The notes under the pieces: model-generated | The model's database searches: none | What the model was told of the DNA's origin: nothing | What the model saw: only the letters and a program-made list of their open reading frames with translations | Position numbers and translations under genes: made by a program | Origin: Daphnia pulex | Lineage: Eukaryota > Arthropoda > Branchiopoda > Diplostraca > Daphniidae | Direction of reading: 5' to 3' | NCBI RefSeq assembly: GCF_021134715.1 | Contig: NC_060023.1 | Location: 2,170,001 to 2,234,000, forward strand | DNA: 64,000 nucleotides | Part shown: positions 12,650 through 24,541 of the stretch, one piece after another | Numbering within the stretch: the stretch's first letter is position 1 | Layout: every line of letters starts with the position of its first letter

Positions 12650-13312
12650 TTATATTGGCGTGTTAGACATAATAATGTCGTCAGCAAATTTTTCGGGATA
12701 TTCATGTTTAGTAATTGTGATGCCGATTTTCGGTGGCGATATGGCGGGTAATTTAACTAGCTTTGCGCCGGTCAACACACTGACGAGTAACAGCGGTTTC
12801 ATGGCCATCATCGGGATCAGCAATTTTCTGGGCTCATCATCATCATCTTCGCTCTTTTCCAGCACGAGCTGCTGCTGCTGCATGTTGTCATCGATCACCA
12901 CCAAAACGTTATTGTTGACTGCTGATGTGGGTCTAGCGGCTGCGACTGCCGGGCTCGGCACTGAAGGTCTCTTCTGGTTTAACTTCCCACCAGCCAGTAA
13001 ACCGCCAGCGATAACCAGCGGCTTCATAGCCAGTATAGGTAACAGCAATTTCTTGTCCTCTTCGCTGGCAGTAGCGGCTACCGGTGCTGATGCTGGCCGA
13101 GTCTCTGAAGCATTGCTGACATCAATGGTAGACGACAAAAACGGTGTGTCTTCATTGCCTGTTGTCTTGTTACCTGCAGAAACCCGAATGATTTAATTAG
13201 TCTAGAAATTATACATTTTAACAGTAATATTCAAAAGTATCTTACCTGAAACGGCAACTAATAATAGAAAACCGGCGAGAAAAACCAGGGACAAGGTGCT
13301 GTAGCTCTTCAT
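12650..13312 (-). CDS. Small secreted protein with two KLLxPxxAMKPL repeats, unknown family
   Basis: Two exons, 13312-13246 and 13173-12650, join in phase and give 196 residues. Exon 1 is a classic signal peptide (LSLVFLAGFLLLVAVSG). The mature part has two copies of a hydrophobic motif, KKLLLPILAMKPLVIAGG and RKLLIPMMAMKPLLLVSV, each preceded by an acidic stretch (SEEDK and SEDDDDEP) and separated by an Ala-Pro-Ser linker and a QQQQ tract. There are no cysteines in the mature part. I do not recognise the family. Alternating acidic and Leu-Pro-Lys-rich segments are common in arthropod secreted proteins of unknown role. A TATA-like box lies 33 bp upstream. The open frame on the opposite strand is an antisense shadow. 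Confidence 0.72.
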
Positions 13313-13344
13313 TTTGTCGACTGATTGATTTGAATGGCAATTGC

Positions 13345-13353
13345 TTTTTATAT
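13345..13353 (-). promoter_or_regulatory. TATA-like box of the repeated-motif secreted gene
   Basis: TATATAAAA on the minus strand lies about 33 bp upstream of the ATG at 13312. The position fits a core promoter with a very short leader. Confidence 0.45.
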
Positions 13354-13359
13354 AGGTCG

Positions 13360-16300
13360 TGGTGAACAACTTTGGTTTCCGCAAAGGTCGCCAACAGTCC
13401 AAGACCAACAACCTCATCGACAAACTTTCTTTTATTGCAAAGGTCAGAAGGGTTCACAAAATAGAATAATTCAGAAATACATAGGGTCACTTGCTTCTTT
13501 ATTGTCCACGAGTTCAAAACAGGCGATGTACAGTTTCAGCTCTAAATACATTTATTTTTAAAAACCTTTTCTGTCCTGATTTCTTGACCTTTCCGCTACC
13601 CTGACGAGTTTTCCCATTTCTCGTCAAAATGTCAACGAACTGAAATAGTTCTTATTGCGCCAAAAAATTGACCCTCAAGCTAGAGATGAGTGCCAGAGAA
13701 TACTCTCTCATCAATCATTTAATTGTTGGTTTGTTTAAATGCTGTTCGATTTCCAAAAAGATTCGCCTTCGGTCTCTCAGCTTTTGCACCGTAACATTTC
13801 CCCATTTCATCAATAAGGGTCACAAGTGTGGAACTAGAGTTATCGGGCATTTACATGATGGATTGTTCTGGCACCTTTGGCGAATTCCGTTCCATTTTAA
13901 GTCCGATCCTGTTTTCAGAAAAAAACATAAAACCTACAGGGTATAATTATGACCTCTGGCAAAATGCAATTTCATCAATTCTACATATTTCGTCATCGCA
14001 ATGTGTGTTTGATGGACTCGTCTAGCTGCAGCTGCAATTGATTTGCGTCAAAAATAATGTAGGCCGCTGAATGACGTCAACTCATCACACGAGTTCGTCA
14101 ACCTCAGCTGTTGAGAAAACGAATGATTGAAACAACGTTACAGGTTGCGGGATATTTCAGTTTTTGAATTTTTATTGATATCAAATCAAGCTGAGAATTT
14201 TGGTCAGCACTCAGCACGTCAGCAGTGTAGGGTAGCCGGTAGCCTACGTCCAAAATTAAAATTTTACTCGTATCAAACGTAGACGTCATCCGGCGGAATG
14301 AATACGCGCCAAGCATATCCCCTTAAATGAATTGAATGTTACAATTCTAACCAGTTTTTTCCCCAGCTATAGGCATTCCTACTAGTGTGTGTGCTTGTGT
14401 GTGTGTGGGGGTAAAACTGAGCCGAAGGCTGATTGGCTGGTCATCATGCAAGGGCGGGAGAAATTCAAAATGGGCCAAAGCTTATCTTCTTTCGCTATCA
14501 ATCTGTTGATCCGTAACAGCAGTCTATTGTCATTGCACTTTTGTCTGATGTGAATTTCCGTACTGCGCTTCAATCTAGTTTGCTACGCTGTTGGTATTTA
14601 AAAAATGAGGACACCTAATAAGCCGCCAAGTCCAAAAAGAATCAATCAAATGTACGGTATAGTAGTAGCTCGCGCTATTTAACCCGGAACCCTTGGAGCA
14701 AGTCACGCAAAAAGTCGATAATCAACCTAGTTTGATTTCAAAAATATTATTCAATGTTCTCTGGCACAAAGATCAAGGATTACAAGTTGACTTTTCACCA
14801 GCACGTTTTGAAATCAATCCATCATCACTTCTAACGGTCTTAGCTTACCTGGGGGGTTAAAAACGTACCGTGATGAACACGCCCTCTTCAATTTCAAACA
14901 AGCCCAAGCCCCAGAAATTTTTAATTACGTTACGCAATACTGTAGAAAATCACAAAATAAATCACAAATAAACGCCATACAGTATATAATGTAAACATAG
15001 TTAAAGAGTCAAACCAAAAATTAATTCTCGATATCCTTAATGCCTGTATGAGAAGAATGAATTTTACTATATTGCTGAAAGTTGCGTGAGTAATAGCCTA
15101 TACAATCGAAATTAAATAGGAAAATAGAACGCTTGAAACTCGGATAATGTTTCGTTATATAACATGGTGTCGAAATAACGGCGTGGATGAATATCTAATT
15201 AACAGATTGAAACAGAAATAAAGTAACTGTATAGTATATGTAGTTTGGCAATCAAGAGCCAATTGTTTCCAGGGTTTGGCTACAACTACTCGGAGAGGGC
15301 GTTACGGAATCCCAAGTAATCCTGTAATAATACCTTATGGGTAAATACAACGTTTCTTTGTCATTGCCATTTAAACCTGATTTTTGTTTAATGGCAACAT
15401 TGGCCAACTCAATTAACTCTGGCCAAATTCTTGAATTTTTTACAAGCTCTTATTTTGAAAGAATAATAACAACATTTTAAATATGATTTCTAGTTTGACC
15501 TTCCTTTGACTATATATACTTTGTCCTGAATCGAGCAGATGATTTGCTACCGTTATTCTCGCATTTTGTGATTCAAGAGCAATTGATTTCCTCAGGCCAC
15601 ACAGCCGTATAGCCCAAAGATGTTATTTAATCATTTTTGTAAATACGTGAACAATTCAGAGATACGGATTTGCCCAAAGACGTCACTCAGTTTTTGGTGG
15701 AAACAAATAACAATGTCTCTTTTTCAGACCCCTCCCCTTTGCAATTTGAATTTTGAGAATTTCTCTGTCTATTTTAATATTTTGGTTCTGACCTCCAATT
15801 TCCTAGGTAACCCTACCCCCACGTAAAAAAGTTGCTACCCAATCCCTCTACTCTCTCTACCAACCAAATTTTTGTTTTCTTTTTTTTTAAAATTGTATTG
15901 GCAAAGGCTGCCAATGCAACCGTCTGGCTTTTATTTCTTACAGACAAAGGAATCGTGATTTTTCAGACACCGACATTAATTGAGGGCAATGAACCGGTGG
16001 GATTTTCTTGTGATTCAATGCATATTAACCACACCCTATAACAAAAAATGAACGGGTTACATTTTGTTTTTCTTTGACGAAAAAAAAGTCTACACGAATA
16101 TGCAATCAGAATGAGCCAGTTCGCCTGTAACACCTACCCACCCAAATCGAGATTCTCAATGTGAATGATCGCGGTGGTTTATACTCGCAGCCGCGCTTAT
16201 AGTCACTGCTTAATTATTCGACCAGTTTGGTGATGGATGAGCGGCGTTCTAAAAGGAAATCTAATGTTCAAATGAACCAACTGACGTGTTTTATTCGTCC

Positions 16301-17960
16301 AGCCATCCGTTTTTATGATAAAAAATTTTAAAAAATCAAACTGAATATCAAATTATTATATAATCTATAATAAAGCGACGAAATCGATACTGAATCGATT
16401 TGTTTGGATTTAAGGTGCCAATAGACCGTTTTTGTTTTAATTTTCAAAAATATCTGTTATATAACATAGAAGTTTGTGTGGTGGTCTGGTGTAATATCGT
16501 GACTAACACCTCTTAACCTTCTTCACCAGGGGATTCAAGGTTTTGTGCTGCTGCAACTATAGCAAGGCTCAGACGTCATTAAAGCATGAAGACTATCAAT
16601 CATCAAACCGGTTGCATTCTTATAGTTCATAAGTCGAATTCCTTTAACTGCATAATCACGGGGTCAGCTCCATACAGCTGTTTCTTCGTTAGGTGTAGTT
16701 TTAGTTGTTCTCGGGCAACTTTTGACAGTTCAACATCAGTCAAACTCAAAATTCAAATACTTAAGAAAGCCAACATTTTTTGTAGCTGTAGCCGCTGTAG
16801 CGGCTTTTGCGACATAGTGTGTAAATGTTATAACATAATAAACCTGGACGAGCACCGTAATAAAATTACGTAATACCCGTAAAAAAATTCCGAATCAAAT
16901 TGGTTATGTTTCTCTGATCAAATGTAGGACACATAAAATTGATTTGTATTTTACGACACGGAAATAACATTTGATAGATTTGCATTAGAAATAGAATTTG
17001 GTATCTTCAAATCTAACAGGAAGAGGAAGCGACGTCATGTAACTGAAAATGTGTCGACAAATTTTCTTTCAATCAGATAGTCTAATTCGAAAGCGTATAA
17101 CGATGGCACGTAATTTTCCATGAAAATGCTGTAAGACAAATTGCTTCAAAAAATGAATTAAAGCAACACAATTTAATTTAGGAGAAATCTGGTGCTATTA
17201 TATAAGAAACTACCTTTGGATAATCAGTTGCATGCATATATGCCAGCATTTGGGAGCAGCATGCCCTAAAAAAACATTTTAATCTTATTTTCTAATATTC
17301 TGTGGGGAATAAGCCTGTTTCTGAGCACACTTTCCATCACCGACAATAGCGGAAAAATCTCCTAGATTAATATTATTATTTTTTCCCCTTCAAGATTTAT
17401 TTTTAGGATTGCGTTTCAATGAAATTTTTGTTTTGTTTTTGATTCTCTTTTGTGGTATAATCACGCAAGCGGGACACGAGAGGACGTCGAACTATTTTTT
17501 GATAGAAACCTGTTTCTTAGGCTAGACCTGATAATCTCCGAAGAACCTCAAGGGCGCGAACATGGTCGAAGATGCAAACAGGAATTAATTAAAGAAATAT
17601 TATTCTGGACTCTGGAGGAGCTAAAAAGTGTTTCTGGGCCAAATAAGCCTAGCTAAAAAATTTAATAATAAATGTCAAATAACGGAATGTGTCGCCAGCA
17701 TGAACACCATATTACGAAGATAATCAGATTTATTAATCCGAGTGTGGCATCAAAATGTTGGACGAACGAAATTATGTCCAAATTAGACGATAAGAATGGG
17801 CAGAAGCACAGCAGTAGAAAGAAATTGGTATACACTATACATATGGTATATACAATAAGACTCATACAGATATTTAAAAAAAATTGCGCGCGCTACTCAT
17901 CTCAGCTCAACACTTGGCTGCGTGAATATGAAGTGTATTTCTCCGAGGCGAGCCCTCAAT
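13360..17960. other. Gene-poor intergenic stretch
   Basis: About 4.6 kb without a coding exon I can support. Open frames here (for example 13668-13946 and 16586-16873) are short, have no recognisable domain and lack paired splice signals or start context. The interval contains a GT microsatellite at 14387-14409. Its right end (from about 17450) belongs to the duplicated upstream region of the tandem secreted genes. Confidence 0.5.
14387..14409. repeat. GT microsatellite
   Basis: An imperfect run of (GT)n interrupted by a single C, followed by a short G tract. Confidence 0.8.
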
Positions 17961-17963
17961 ACC

Positions 17964-17973
17964 TATATAAATA
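17964..17973 (+). promoter_or_regulatory. TATA box of secreted gene copy 1
   Basis: TATATAAATA within ACCTATATAAATACC lies 107 bp upstream of the ATG. The same box with identical flanks occurs at 20282 in front of copy 2, so it is conserved between paralogues. Confidence 0.65.
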
Positions 17974-18079
17974 CCGGGCGTTCTTCTTTTAGTTTTCAGT
18001 CTGCTACCGTCTTTAGTCCAGGAAGATTCATATCCAGGAAATCTACAGGGATAAAAAATAAAGTGCTATTTTAATAAAA

Positions 18080-19232
18080 ATGGCATTCGCTAACTCCATA
18101 TCTATTTCACTGTTGCTGGTACAATTAATTATTCCGATTATAATTAAACATTTGATTGTTACAGAATTTATATCTTTTATTTTAATTCAAATTCTGAAAT
18201 TAAATTACAGATCGTAGCGGTCAGCTGTCTGATGACGATTTCAGCCGAAGAAGAAGTGCCATCAGTAGACGAGGCTGCAACTGGAAATCGCCAATCAAAG
18301 CAGCTTATGCTTATGCCACTGTCACCTGGCAGCATCTATCCAGCAAGTTATCTCGGCGGCAGCCCATACGAGCTCCCGTTGATGATGCCCCGTCAGTCAC
18401 CTTTTATCCAGCGGTACCCAGTCCGCAAGCAACAGCAACTTGCATCATTGAACCGGCCATACGATTACCCGCTCTTGTCATCACCAGGTAATCGACCGAT
18501 ATAAAATGAACGTATAGAAATTCATCTAAATCTCACTCAATTTCAAGAACTTAAAGACGACCGCGAAGAATCGGAAGATGAGGAAATCCCTGCCGCTTGG
18601 AGGGTTCAAGACGGAATTGACGACTTTGACCATTTGAAATGGTGGAAAAAACGTTTCAACAGACAGGCAGTAATTACCATCATTCCAGCAGGAACAGGTG
18701 AAACATTGGTTTTGTTCATTTGGATTTAATCCCTTTCGCTCTTATGCACTTTGATTTATTGGCAAATTTATCTACTCAAATTAGAGTGCGTGGCTGCCAA
18801 CGTTGCTGCCGATGGTTTCGGTCCCTGCAAACGAGCAACACAAGCCCCTCACGGAACTATCGATGTTAGACTTGCGGGTCCTGATCCGTGGGCCGCGCAG
18901 TCAGCGGTTATTGCGATCACGGCTAATTCGCCAGTCAATACCAGAATCAGATTGATCTGTACTGACATCGTCTCTGCGGGAGTCTTTACAGTAAGAAATT
19001 TCATTCAATTTCATGTGGATTTATTGATTTATTTGTTTTTATAAATAATGGTTGACAATCGATATTTTTTTTTTCTCCGGAATGATAGCAAAATGGCAAA
19101 ATTGCTACAGTTGCGGATACACCTAGAACTGAGGTTGGATTTATGCACATCGTAATCACTAGCACGGCGGCCAACGCAGTGGTGAGATGCTCGTGGATAA
19201 CTTACCGCCATTACACAGCTACTTATCCTTAG
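18080..19232 (+). CDS. Secreted protein of unknown family, tandem copy 1
   Basis: Five exons: 18080-18118, 18211-18487, 18548-18697, 18785-18990 and 19089-19232 (271 residues). The signal peptide is split by intron 1 (MAFANSISISLLL then IVAVSCLMTISA). A Pro/Gln-rich middle follows (YELPLMMPRQSPFIQRYPV), then an acidic segment and a C-terminal domain of about 110 residues with four cysteines, at ECVAANVAADGFGPCKRA, IRLICTDIV and VVRCSWITYRHY. The four-Cys beta-rich pattern is loosely like a CUB-type domain, but I cannot assign it firmly. Copy 2 lies 1.2 kb downstream with the same exon structure. A conserved TATA box lies upstream. A secreted role is inferred from the signal peptide; the function is unknown. 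Confidence 0.8.
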
Positions 19233-20281
19233 GGATTGTTGACGACGTGATGTTCCATCCGGCCAAATTATTACTCTATTGCTTCCGCTCAATGCCGATA
19301 AAATCGCCATAAATGTGCCAGTGTCTCTTCTAGACTGTACATTTCTTGTTGTGGCGATTAGTATAGTATTTATATTTCATTTCCACAGGAAAAGGTTTGA
19401 TTTGAGTTCTTATAATATTTAAAAATAAAAATACCGGCAAACTGTTTTGAATGCTATATCAAGTATAACGTGCGAACAATGTACCAGCATCGAAACACTT
19501 AATACACTCTATCAGCCTGATCCATATTATTATTTTTTATTACTAAATTTATAGCAAGCAAAAAAATTGTATTATCCAAAGATTATTTTCTTAAAAGTTC
19601 TTTCATAAATTTGAATTCGATAAAGATAAAGCCTTGTGTGTCATAATATAAAAAATGATTTTATAGCTATGCTATAGCAATATGGTTGCAGTAGTAAAAA
19701 ATAAATTTTTATGTGGGGTTAACGACACGCACAACAGTATATTTTCTCAACTGACGTAGAATATTTGAAACGATTTGAAATAAACCTGTTTGCCGTTCTA
19801 GACCTGGTGAACTCCAAGTTATAATTTCAACCTCAAGGGCGAATTATGGTCGATGAAATAAATCGGAATTATTATGTAAAGGAACATACAAGTCTGAAGG
19901 AATAAAAATGAGTAGGCAATCAGGACGGTTGAGCTATATAATCTTATCTTATTTTGCAATACCAGCTCAATCAATTCATATTCGTCAAATAGCGGACTAT
20001 ATATTTCGGCATCGAATCGAATACACAATCCACATGTCCGTCCATCTTACGTTTAGGTATCAGCATATTCAGCAGCCGGAGTGTTACATTCCTCAATTGC
20101 TTGATGAATTCGATGCCCAAATTAGGTGATTAAAATGAGCAGAAAAAAACAAAAACATAACTGGTGATGCGCACAGACTCTGAGACCAACCCACACATAC
20201 ATGTGAAAATCCAACACGCATTCAAATGCTCAAGATTTGGCCGTAAACAGTATACATCTCCCAGGCAAGCCCCCTGATACC

Positions 20282-20291
20282 TATATAAATA
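20282..20291 (+). promoter_or_regulatory. TATA box of secreted gene copy 2
   Basis: TATATAAATA lies 117 bp upstream of the ATG at 20399. The flanking bases match the box of copy 1. Confidence 0.65.
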
Positions 20292-20398
20292 CCAGGCGTT
20301 CTGCTCTTAGTCTTCAGTCCACTTGCATCTTTCGTCCAAGATTCATATCCAGGAATTCTACAGGGATAAAAAATATTAAAGTGCTATTTTAATAAAAA

Positions 20399-21512
20399 TG
20401 GCATTCGCTAACTCCATATCTATTTCACTGTTGCTGGTATAATTAATTATTCAAATTATAATTAAACATTTGATTGTTACAGAATTTCTATCTTTTATTT
20501 TAATTCATTCTGAAATTAAATTACAGATCGTAGCGGTCAGCTGTCTGATGACGATTTCAGCCGAAGAAGAAGTGCCATCAGTCGACCAGGCTCCAACTGG
20601 AAATCGCCAATCTAAGCAGATTTACCTTGTGCCTCAGCTGTCATCAGCAGCAGGTTATCTCGGCGGCAGTCCGTACGAGCTCCCGTTGATGATGCCCCGT
20701 CAGTCACCTTTTATCCAGCGGTACCCAGTTCGCAAGCAACAACAACTTGCATCATTGAACCGGCCATACGATTACCCGCTCTTGTCATCACCAGGTAACC
20801 AATCGGCCTATTACGATAGAAAACTATAATGACAACTGCAAATTTCAATTTCAAGAACTGAAGTACGATCGCGAAGAAGAAGAAGAAGGGGAAACTCCTG
20901 CCGCTGGGAGATATCACGAAGGAGTTGACGACTTCGGCCCGTGGAAATTGTGGAAAAAGAATTTTAACAGAGAAGCTACAATTACTGTCCATCCAGTAGC
21001 AGCAGGTAAAATTATTGGTTTCGTTGATTTGGCATTTGTACGTTTACCGATGGCATATTTGATTGAAATTTTTGTGTTTTTCTCTTTTAGAATGCCTTAT
21101 TGCTAATATTGCTACCGAAGGTCTCGGTCCCTGCAAACGAGCATCGCAAGCCAATTACGGTAGGATCGATATTTTGATGCCGGCTGCTGACCAAACAGCA
21201 GTTATTGCCATCACGGCTGGTTCGCCAGTAAATACCAGAATCAAGCTTATTTGCACTGCAATCACCGATGCTTCAATTTATACGGTAAGAGAGTTTCATT
21301 CTTGTACCGCGGAAATTATAAAATATTTAAAAAATGATTTTCACAATCGTTTCCCCCCCCATGAATAGCAAACTGGCCCAATTCTTTTAACTACGGATAC
21401 ACCTAGAACTGAAATCGGATACTTGCAGCTCGTAGTCACTAGCACAGCGCCTGGCGCAGTGGTGAGATGTTACTGGAACTCTTACCGCCATTACACAGCT
21501 ACCTACCCTTAA
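20399..21512 (+). CDS. Secreted protein of unknown family, tandem copy 2
   Basis: Exons are 20399-20437, 20527-20794, 20856-21005, 21091-21284 and 21369-21512 (264 residues). The signal peptide is identical to copy 1 and the YELPLMMPRQSPFIQRYPV segment is conserved. The four-cysteine C-terminal domain aligns with copy 1 but has diverged: ECLIANIATEGLGPCKRA, IKLICTAI and VVRCYWNSYRHY. All splice phases match copy 1, and exons 1, 3 and 5 have equal lengths. The middle acidic segment carries a longer Glu run. No function can be assigned. The near-identical start and diverged end suggest either recent partial conversion or different constraint on the two ends. Confidence 0.8.
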
Positions 21513-22033
21513 GATTCTTGTTTGATTTCTTCCGCTCAATGCCAAGAATCATCACAAATGTGACAGTGTCTCCCCTAAACTGTAACATTTCTTGTTGTGG
21601 CGATTTGTAGTATTTATTTCATTCCCGCAAATAAGGATTGATTTTAGTTATTTTATCAAAACAAGAATTACCTGCAAACTCTTTTCGAATGCTATCAAGT
21701 AAACAATGTACCAACCAACATACTACGCAAAAACATTCAATACACTAGGGTCATTCACAAATTTAAATTGATTATCAGTATCACGACGACATGCTTAACA
21801 ATACCTTCTCAATGAATATTCAATTAATCAGATAAATCACTTGAGCATTCTGTGTATTGCAAACTGAAATGCTTTTACATGAGGCAGTTTGCAACCGAAT
21901 TGTTTCAGTCATGTACATTAAATTAGTCGATTTATATTTCAAAAAACCCAACACAACGGTTTCCTCCCAATCTGTAGCAATTGATAGTACATTAACTAAA
22001 ACAAAAACGGGGAACGTATCACCTTGAGCAAGA

Positions 22034-24541
22034 TTATGTCAAATCAATCAGTTCTACCTTGCGTGACTTCCTGGTTGGCCTCGTTTCATTCCCTGATGAT
22101 GATTTCACCACAACAGCGTCAATCTTTTGGACCAGATCGGTTAAAACTATCTTGCACGTATTTATCTTCTTGGCTGAGCGCAGCTCTTTCCTCTGATTGG
22201 GCTCACAACTCAAATCAATCATTTCTACTTTGGAAATCTTTTGTTGGACTAGACGTGCTTTTGTTATTGTTGATGATGCAACATTGTCAATTTTGCGCTT
22301 CTTCATCGGAGGTAGGGAAACAGGAGGGACGGCAGTGACAGATGAGGAAGCTGCACCTCTTTTCTTCGTTTGCTTCTTAGATATTGGACTGGATTGAATA
22401 GCAATGGCTTTTGCTTTCACGATAACCTCGTGCAATTCCGGTAAATGATGATGGACGAAACGGTGACGAGAAATGGGTTGCAGGATGTTTTCCGGCTGGT
22501 TGTGAAGCTGATTGATAATATTCAGCATATTAAACTTCGTCATTACATAATGAGGGCTCTCATCCAGTTCGCGGGCCACTCGATCTCTCCAGGAAAAGAT
22601 TTCTTGAAGGGCGTACGATTGCTGATTGTTGAACTTTTTTCCTTCTTTATTCAAGCTGCCGTAAAATTTCGAGTACATTTCCTCCAATGTTTGAATCCTG
22701 TATTGTTTCAGGCAGACAGAACGGCTATTGTTCCACACTTGTAAGACCTGGTTGACGCCCTTTTCGTTTACCGGTGTGATTTGACTCGATTTGCTCTTAG
22801 GCTTCCTGTCTTTTGACTCTTCGGGCGCTCCTTTCTTCATTTCGGGTGTTATTTTCACATCCCCAAGACAATGACGTGAATAGAGATCTTGTTTCATCCT
22901 TTCGTAGATATAGATCAGGTAGTGCGTGTCTTCTCGGGCGTACTTCACCATTTCCTGAGGCAAGGGACGAATTCGCCAGTCTGCAAGTTGGTATTTTTTG
23001 TTGACATGGACTTGGCAGTAGTGCTGAAGAAGAAAAGACAAGCCCTTCTTTTCAAATCCAAGGAGGGATGCAGCTTGCAACGTGTCAAAAAGATTGACAA
23101 CATAAATCCCAAAATCCCGCTGAAGCCAGATCCCTACTAGCACAGAGATATCCATAGGATATCCTATGGATGTCAGAGCCGATTCAGTTGGATGTCCCAG
23201 TTGGACGTCCTATGGATGTTTAAAGGATATACTAATGTCCTCTCCTGTGGACGTCCAACTTGGGATATCCATGGACGTCCAAAAAACGGACGTCTTTGGT
23301 ATCAGTTATAAATTTGGGAAAAATTAAAAGATCTAACTTCATCGGGGATCGAACCCGGGACTCTTGGATGACATGCCAGTGTTATGCATCCATGCTATAC
23401 TTGTTCTTATCAATATGAAACAAAGGGGATATTTAATGTTCTCCACTAGCACACAATGTCCACAGGACGTTCTATGGATATCCTGTGAACGAAAACCGTC
23501 CGTCTGTTTAGCGTCAGCTACGGATATCCTATGGATGGAATGTTTGGATCAAGAAAACACGGTCCATACTGGGATGTCCTATGGATGTCCATCGGTACCA
23601 ATCTGGGATGTGAAATTAATCGTTCGTTTCAGATCCTTATTCTGATATCCATACGATGTCCAATACTCATCACGAATGTACGGCTGACTTCACATCCGAG
23701 ATTGGTACCAGATGGACATTCATAGGACCTCCCAGTATGACCATCCGCGACCAACCGTTATCTGGATCAAAATATACCATCCATAGGATATCCGTAGCTA
23801 ACGCTAAACGGACAAACGGAAAATGGACCGTCGGATATCCAATGGACGTCCTATGGACAATGTGTGCTAGTAGGGATAACATCACTGTCAGCTCCTTGGA
23901 ATATCTAAACAAAGTTAAGTAAATAGTTACATTCGTGTTAACACAATTTTTTGCAAGATGGTACCTTAACAATGTTTGGATCACAGAAGACTTTATTCAG
24001 TGGCTGTAAGTGGTCCCACAATTTAAGTGTGTCAATAATGTAGTCAGTCTTGTCGGTTGAAATTTGCATCAAGCAAGTAATACCTCGATATGATCTGTCA
24101 CTATGATGCTAGAAAAAAAGACCCAGTGGTCTAACATGTCATTGTTAAAAATCACAGTGATATTATTACCTCAAGATCAACACCTATCACTGTCTGTGAT
24201 AATAAATCTCGTAAGAGGTGTTCGAAAGCTTCTGTTATATCAACCATAATCAGTGGCGTTGAAGCAACAGGTTGGAAATGTGGCACTTGATGTTTGATTT
24301 TCAAAAATTTTGAATCTGGAGAAAATTTCTTCAATTCAAACTCGTAGGGATGTCTGTCTCGCTGTTCCATTGACAGCGGATTTAAACAATGAGGCTTCTC
24401 TTTGAGTTTGTGACGAAATGGTTTCGAATCGTTTGTAATCTTTTCTTTGAAATTTAACTGTGGTTTTGGTTTTTCTTCCAATCGATTTTTGAAATATTTG
24501 TGTTTACTAGGAAAAGAGTGTCTTTCAAAACCAGTGGCCAT
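22034..24541 (-). CDS. EXOSC10: EXOSC10/Rrp6 exosome 3'-5' exoribonuclease, exon split by a transposon
   Basis: EXOSC10 is the distributive DEDDy exonuclease of the nuclear exosome. Exons: 24541-24171, 24108-23965, 23904 down to 23876 interrupted, resuming at 23131-22034. Exo I is GVDLEHHSDRSYRG, Exo II is FQGADSDVIWLQ, and Exo III is YAREDTHYLIYIYER with its Tyr. An HRDC domain (QEIFSWRDRVARELDESPHY) and a basic tail rich in IDLS/IDLT follow. A 744-bp element sits inside the Exo II codon run. Removing it with one copy of its AT target restores VIWLQ in frame, so the gene was intact before insertion. The usual N-terminal PMC2NT domain is absent from the exons I can see, so the start at 24541 may lack an upstream exon. 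Confidence 0.85.
23132..23875. mobile_element. 744-bp non-autonomous DNA transposon (MITE-like) in EXOSC10
   Basis: The ends are 13-bp perfect inverted repeats, CCCTACTAGCACA and TGTGCTAGTAGGG, flanked by AT on both sides (positions 23130-23131 and 23876-23877). The interior has no coding frame of note. It is full of short palindromic variants around GGATATCC, ATAGGACGTCC and TATGGATGTCC on both strands. An internal copy of the end motif (CACTAGCACACAATGTCC, near 23440) suggests a composite or rearranged element. The host coding frame is restored exactly by excising it with one AT, which defines the boundaries well. The superfamily is not assigned. Confidence 0.85.
23338..23400 (-). other. 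tRNA-like T-arm/B-box segment inside the EXOSC10 transposon
   Basis: On the minus strand, GGGTTCGATCCCCG matches a Pol III B box and a T-arm with a short stem. The upstream bases resemble a degraded anticodon-arm region, but no complete cloverleaf forms. It is likely a relic of a tRNA or tRNA-derived SINE carried by the element. Confidence 0.4.

Larger units (their letters stand above)
17450..19400 (+). repeat. Tandem duplication unit 1 (promoter plus secreted gene)
   Basis: This unit is similar to 19740-21650. Shared blocks include the upstream CCTCAAGGGCG region, the TATA box with its flanks, the whole leader around CAGGGATAAAAAATA, all five exons and part of the 3' region (CATTTCTTGTTGTGGCGATT). 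The duplication therefore copied regulatory DNA with the gene. Confidence 0.75.
19740..21650 (+). repeat. Tandem duplication unit 2 (promoter plus secreted gene)
   Basis: The downstream copy of the unit at 17450-19400. Similarity is strongest around the promoter, exon 1 and exon 2, and weaker in exons 4 and 5, in the introns and in the far upstream flank. Confidence 0.75.

Noticed and set aside
12660-13196. Long open frame on the + strand (178 codons)
   Set aside because: It is exactly antisense to the two-exon secreted gene, which has a signal peptide, matching splice phase and a TATA box. The + frame is a shadow of its biased codons.
16586-16873. Cys-rich 95-codon frame in the gene-poor region
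   Set aside because: It has no signal peptide, and the cysteines come from an AT/TGT-rich stretch without regular spacing. No splice support.
23132-23875. Reading the EXOSC10 insertion as an ordinary intron
   Set aside because: It has perfect terminal inverted repeats and a target duplication, and its edges are not GT-AG. Splicing is possible only through nearby cryptic sites, so it is listed as a mobile element.
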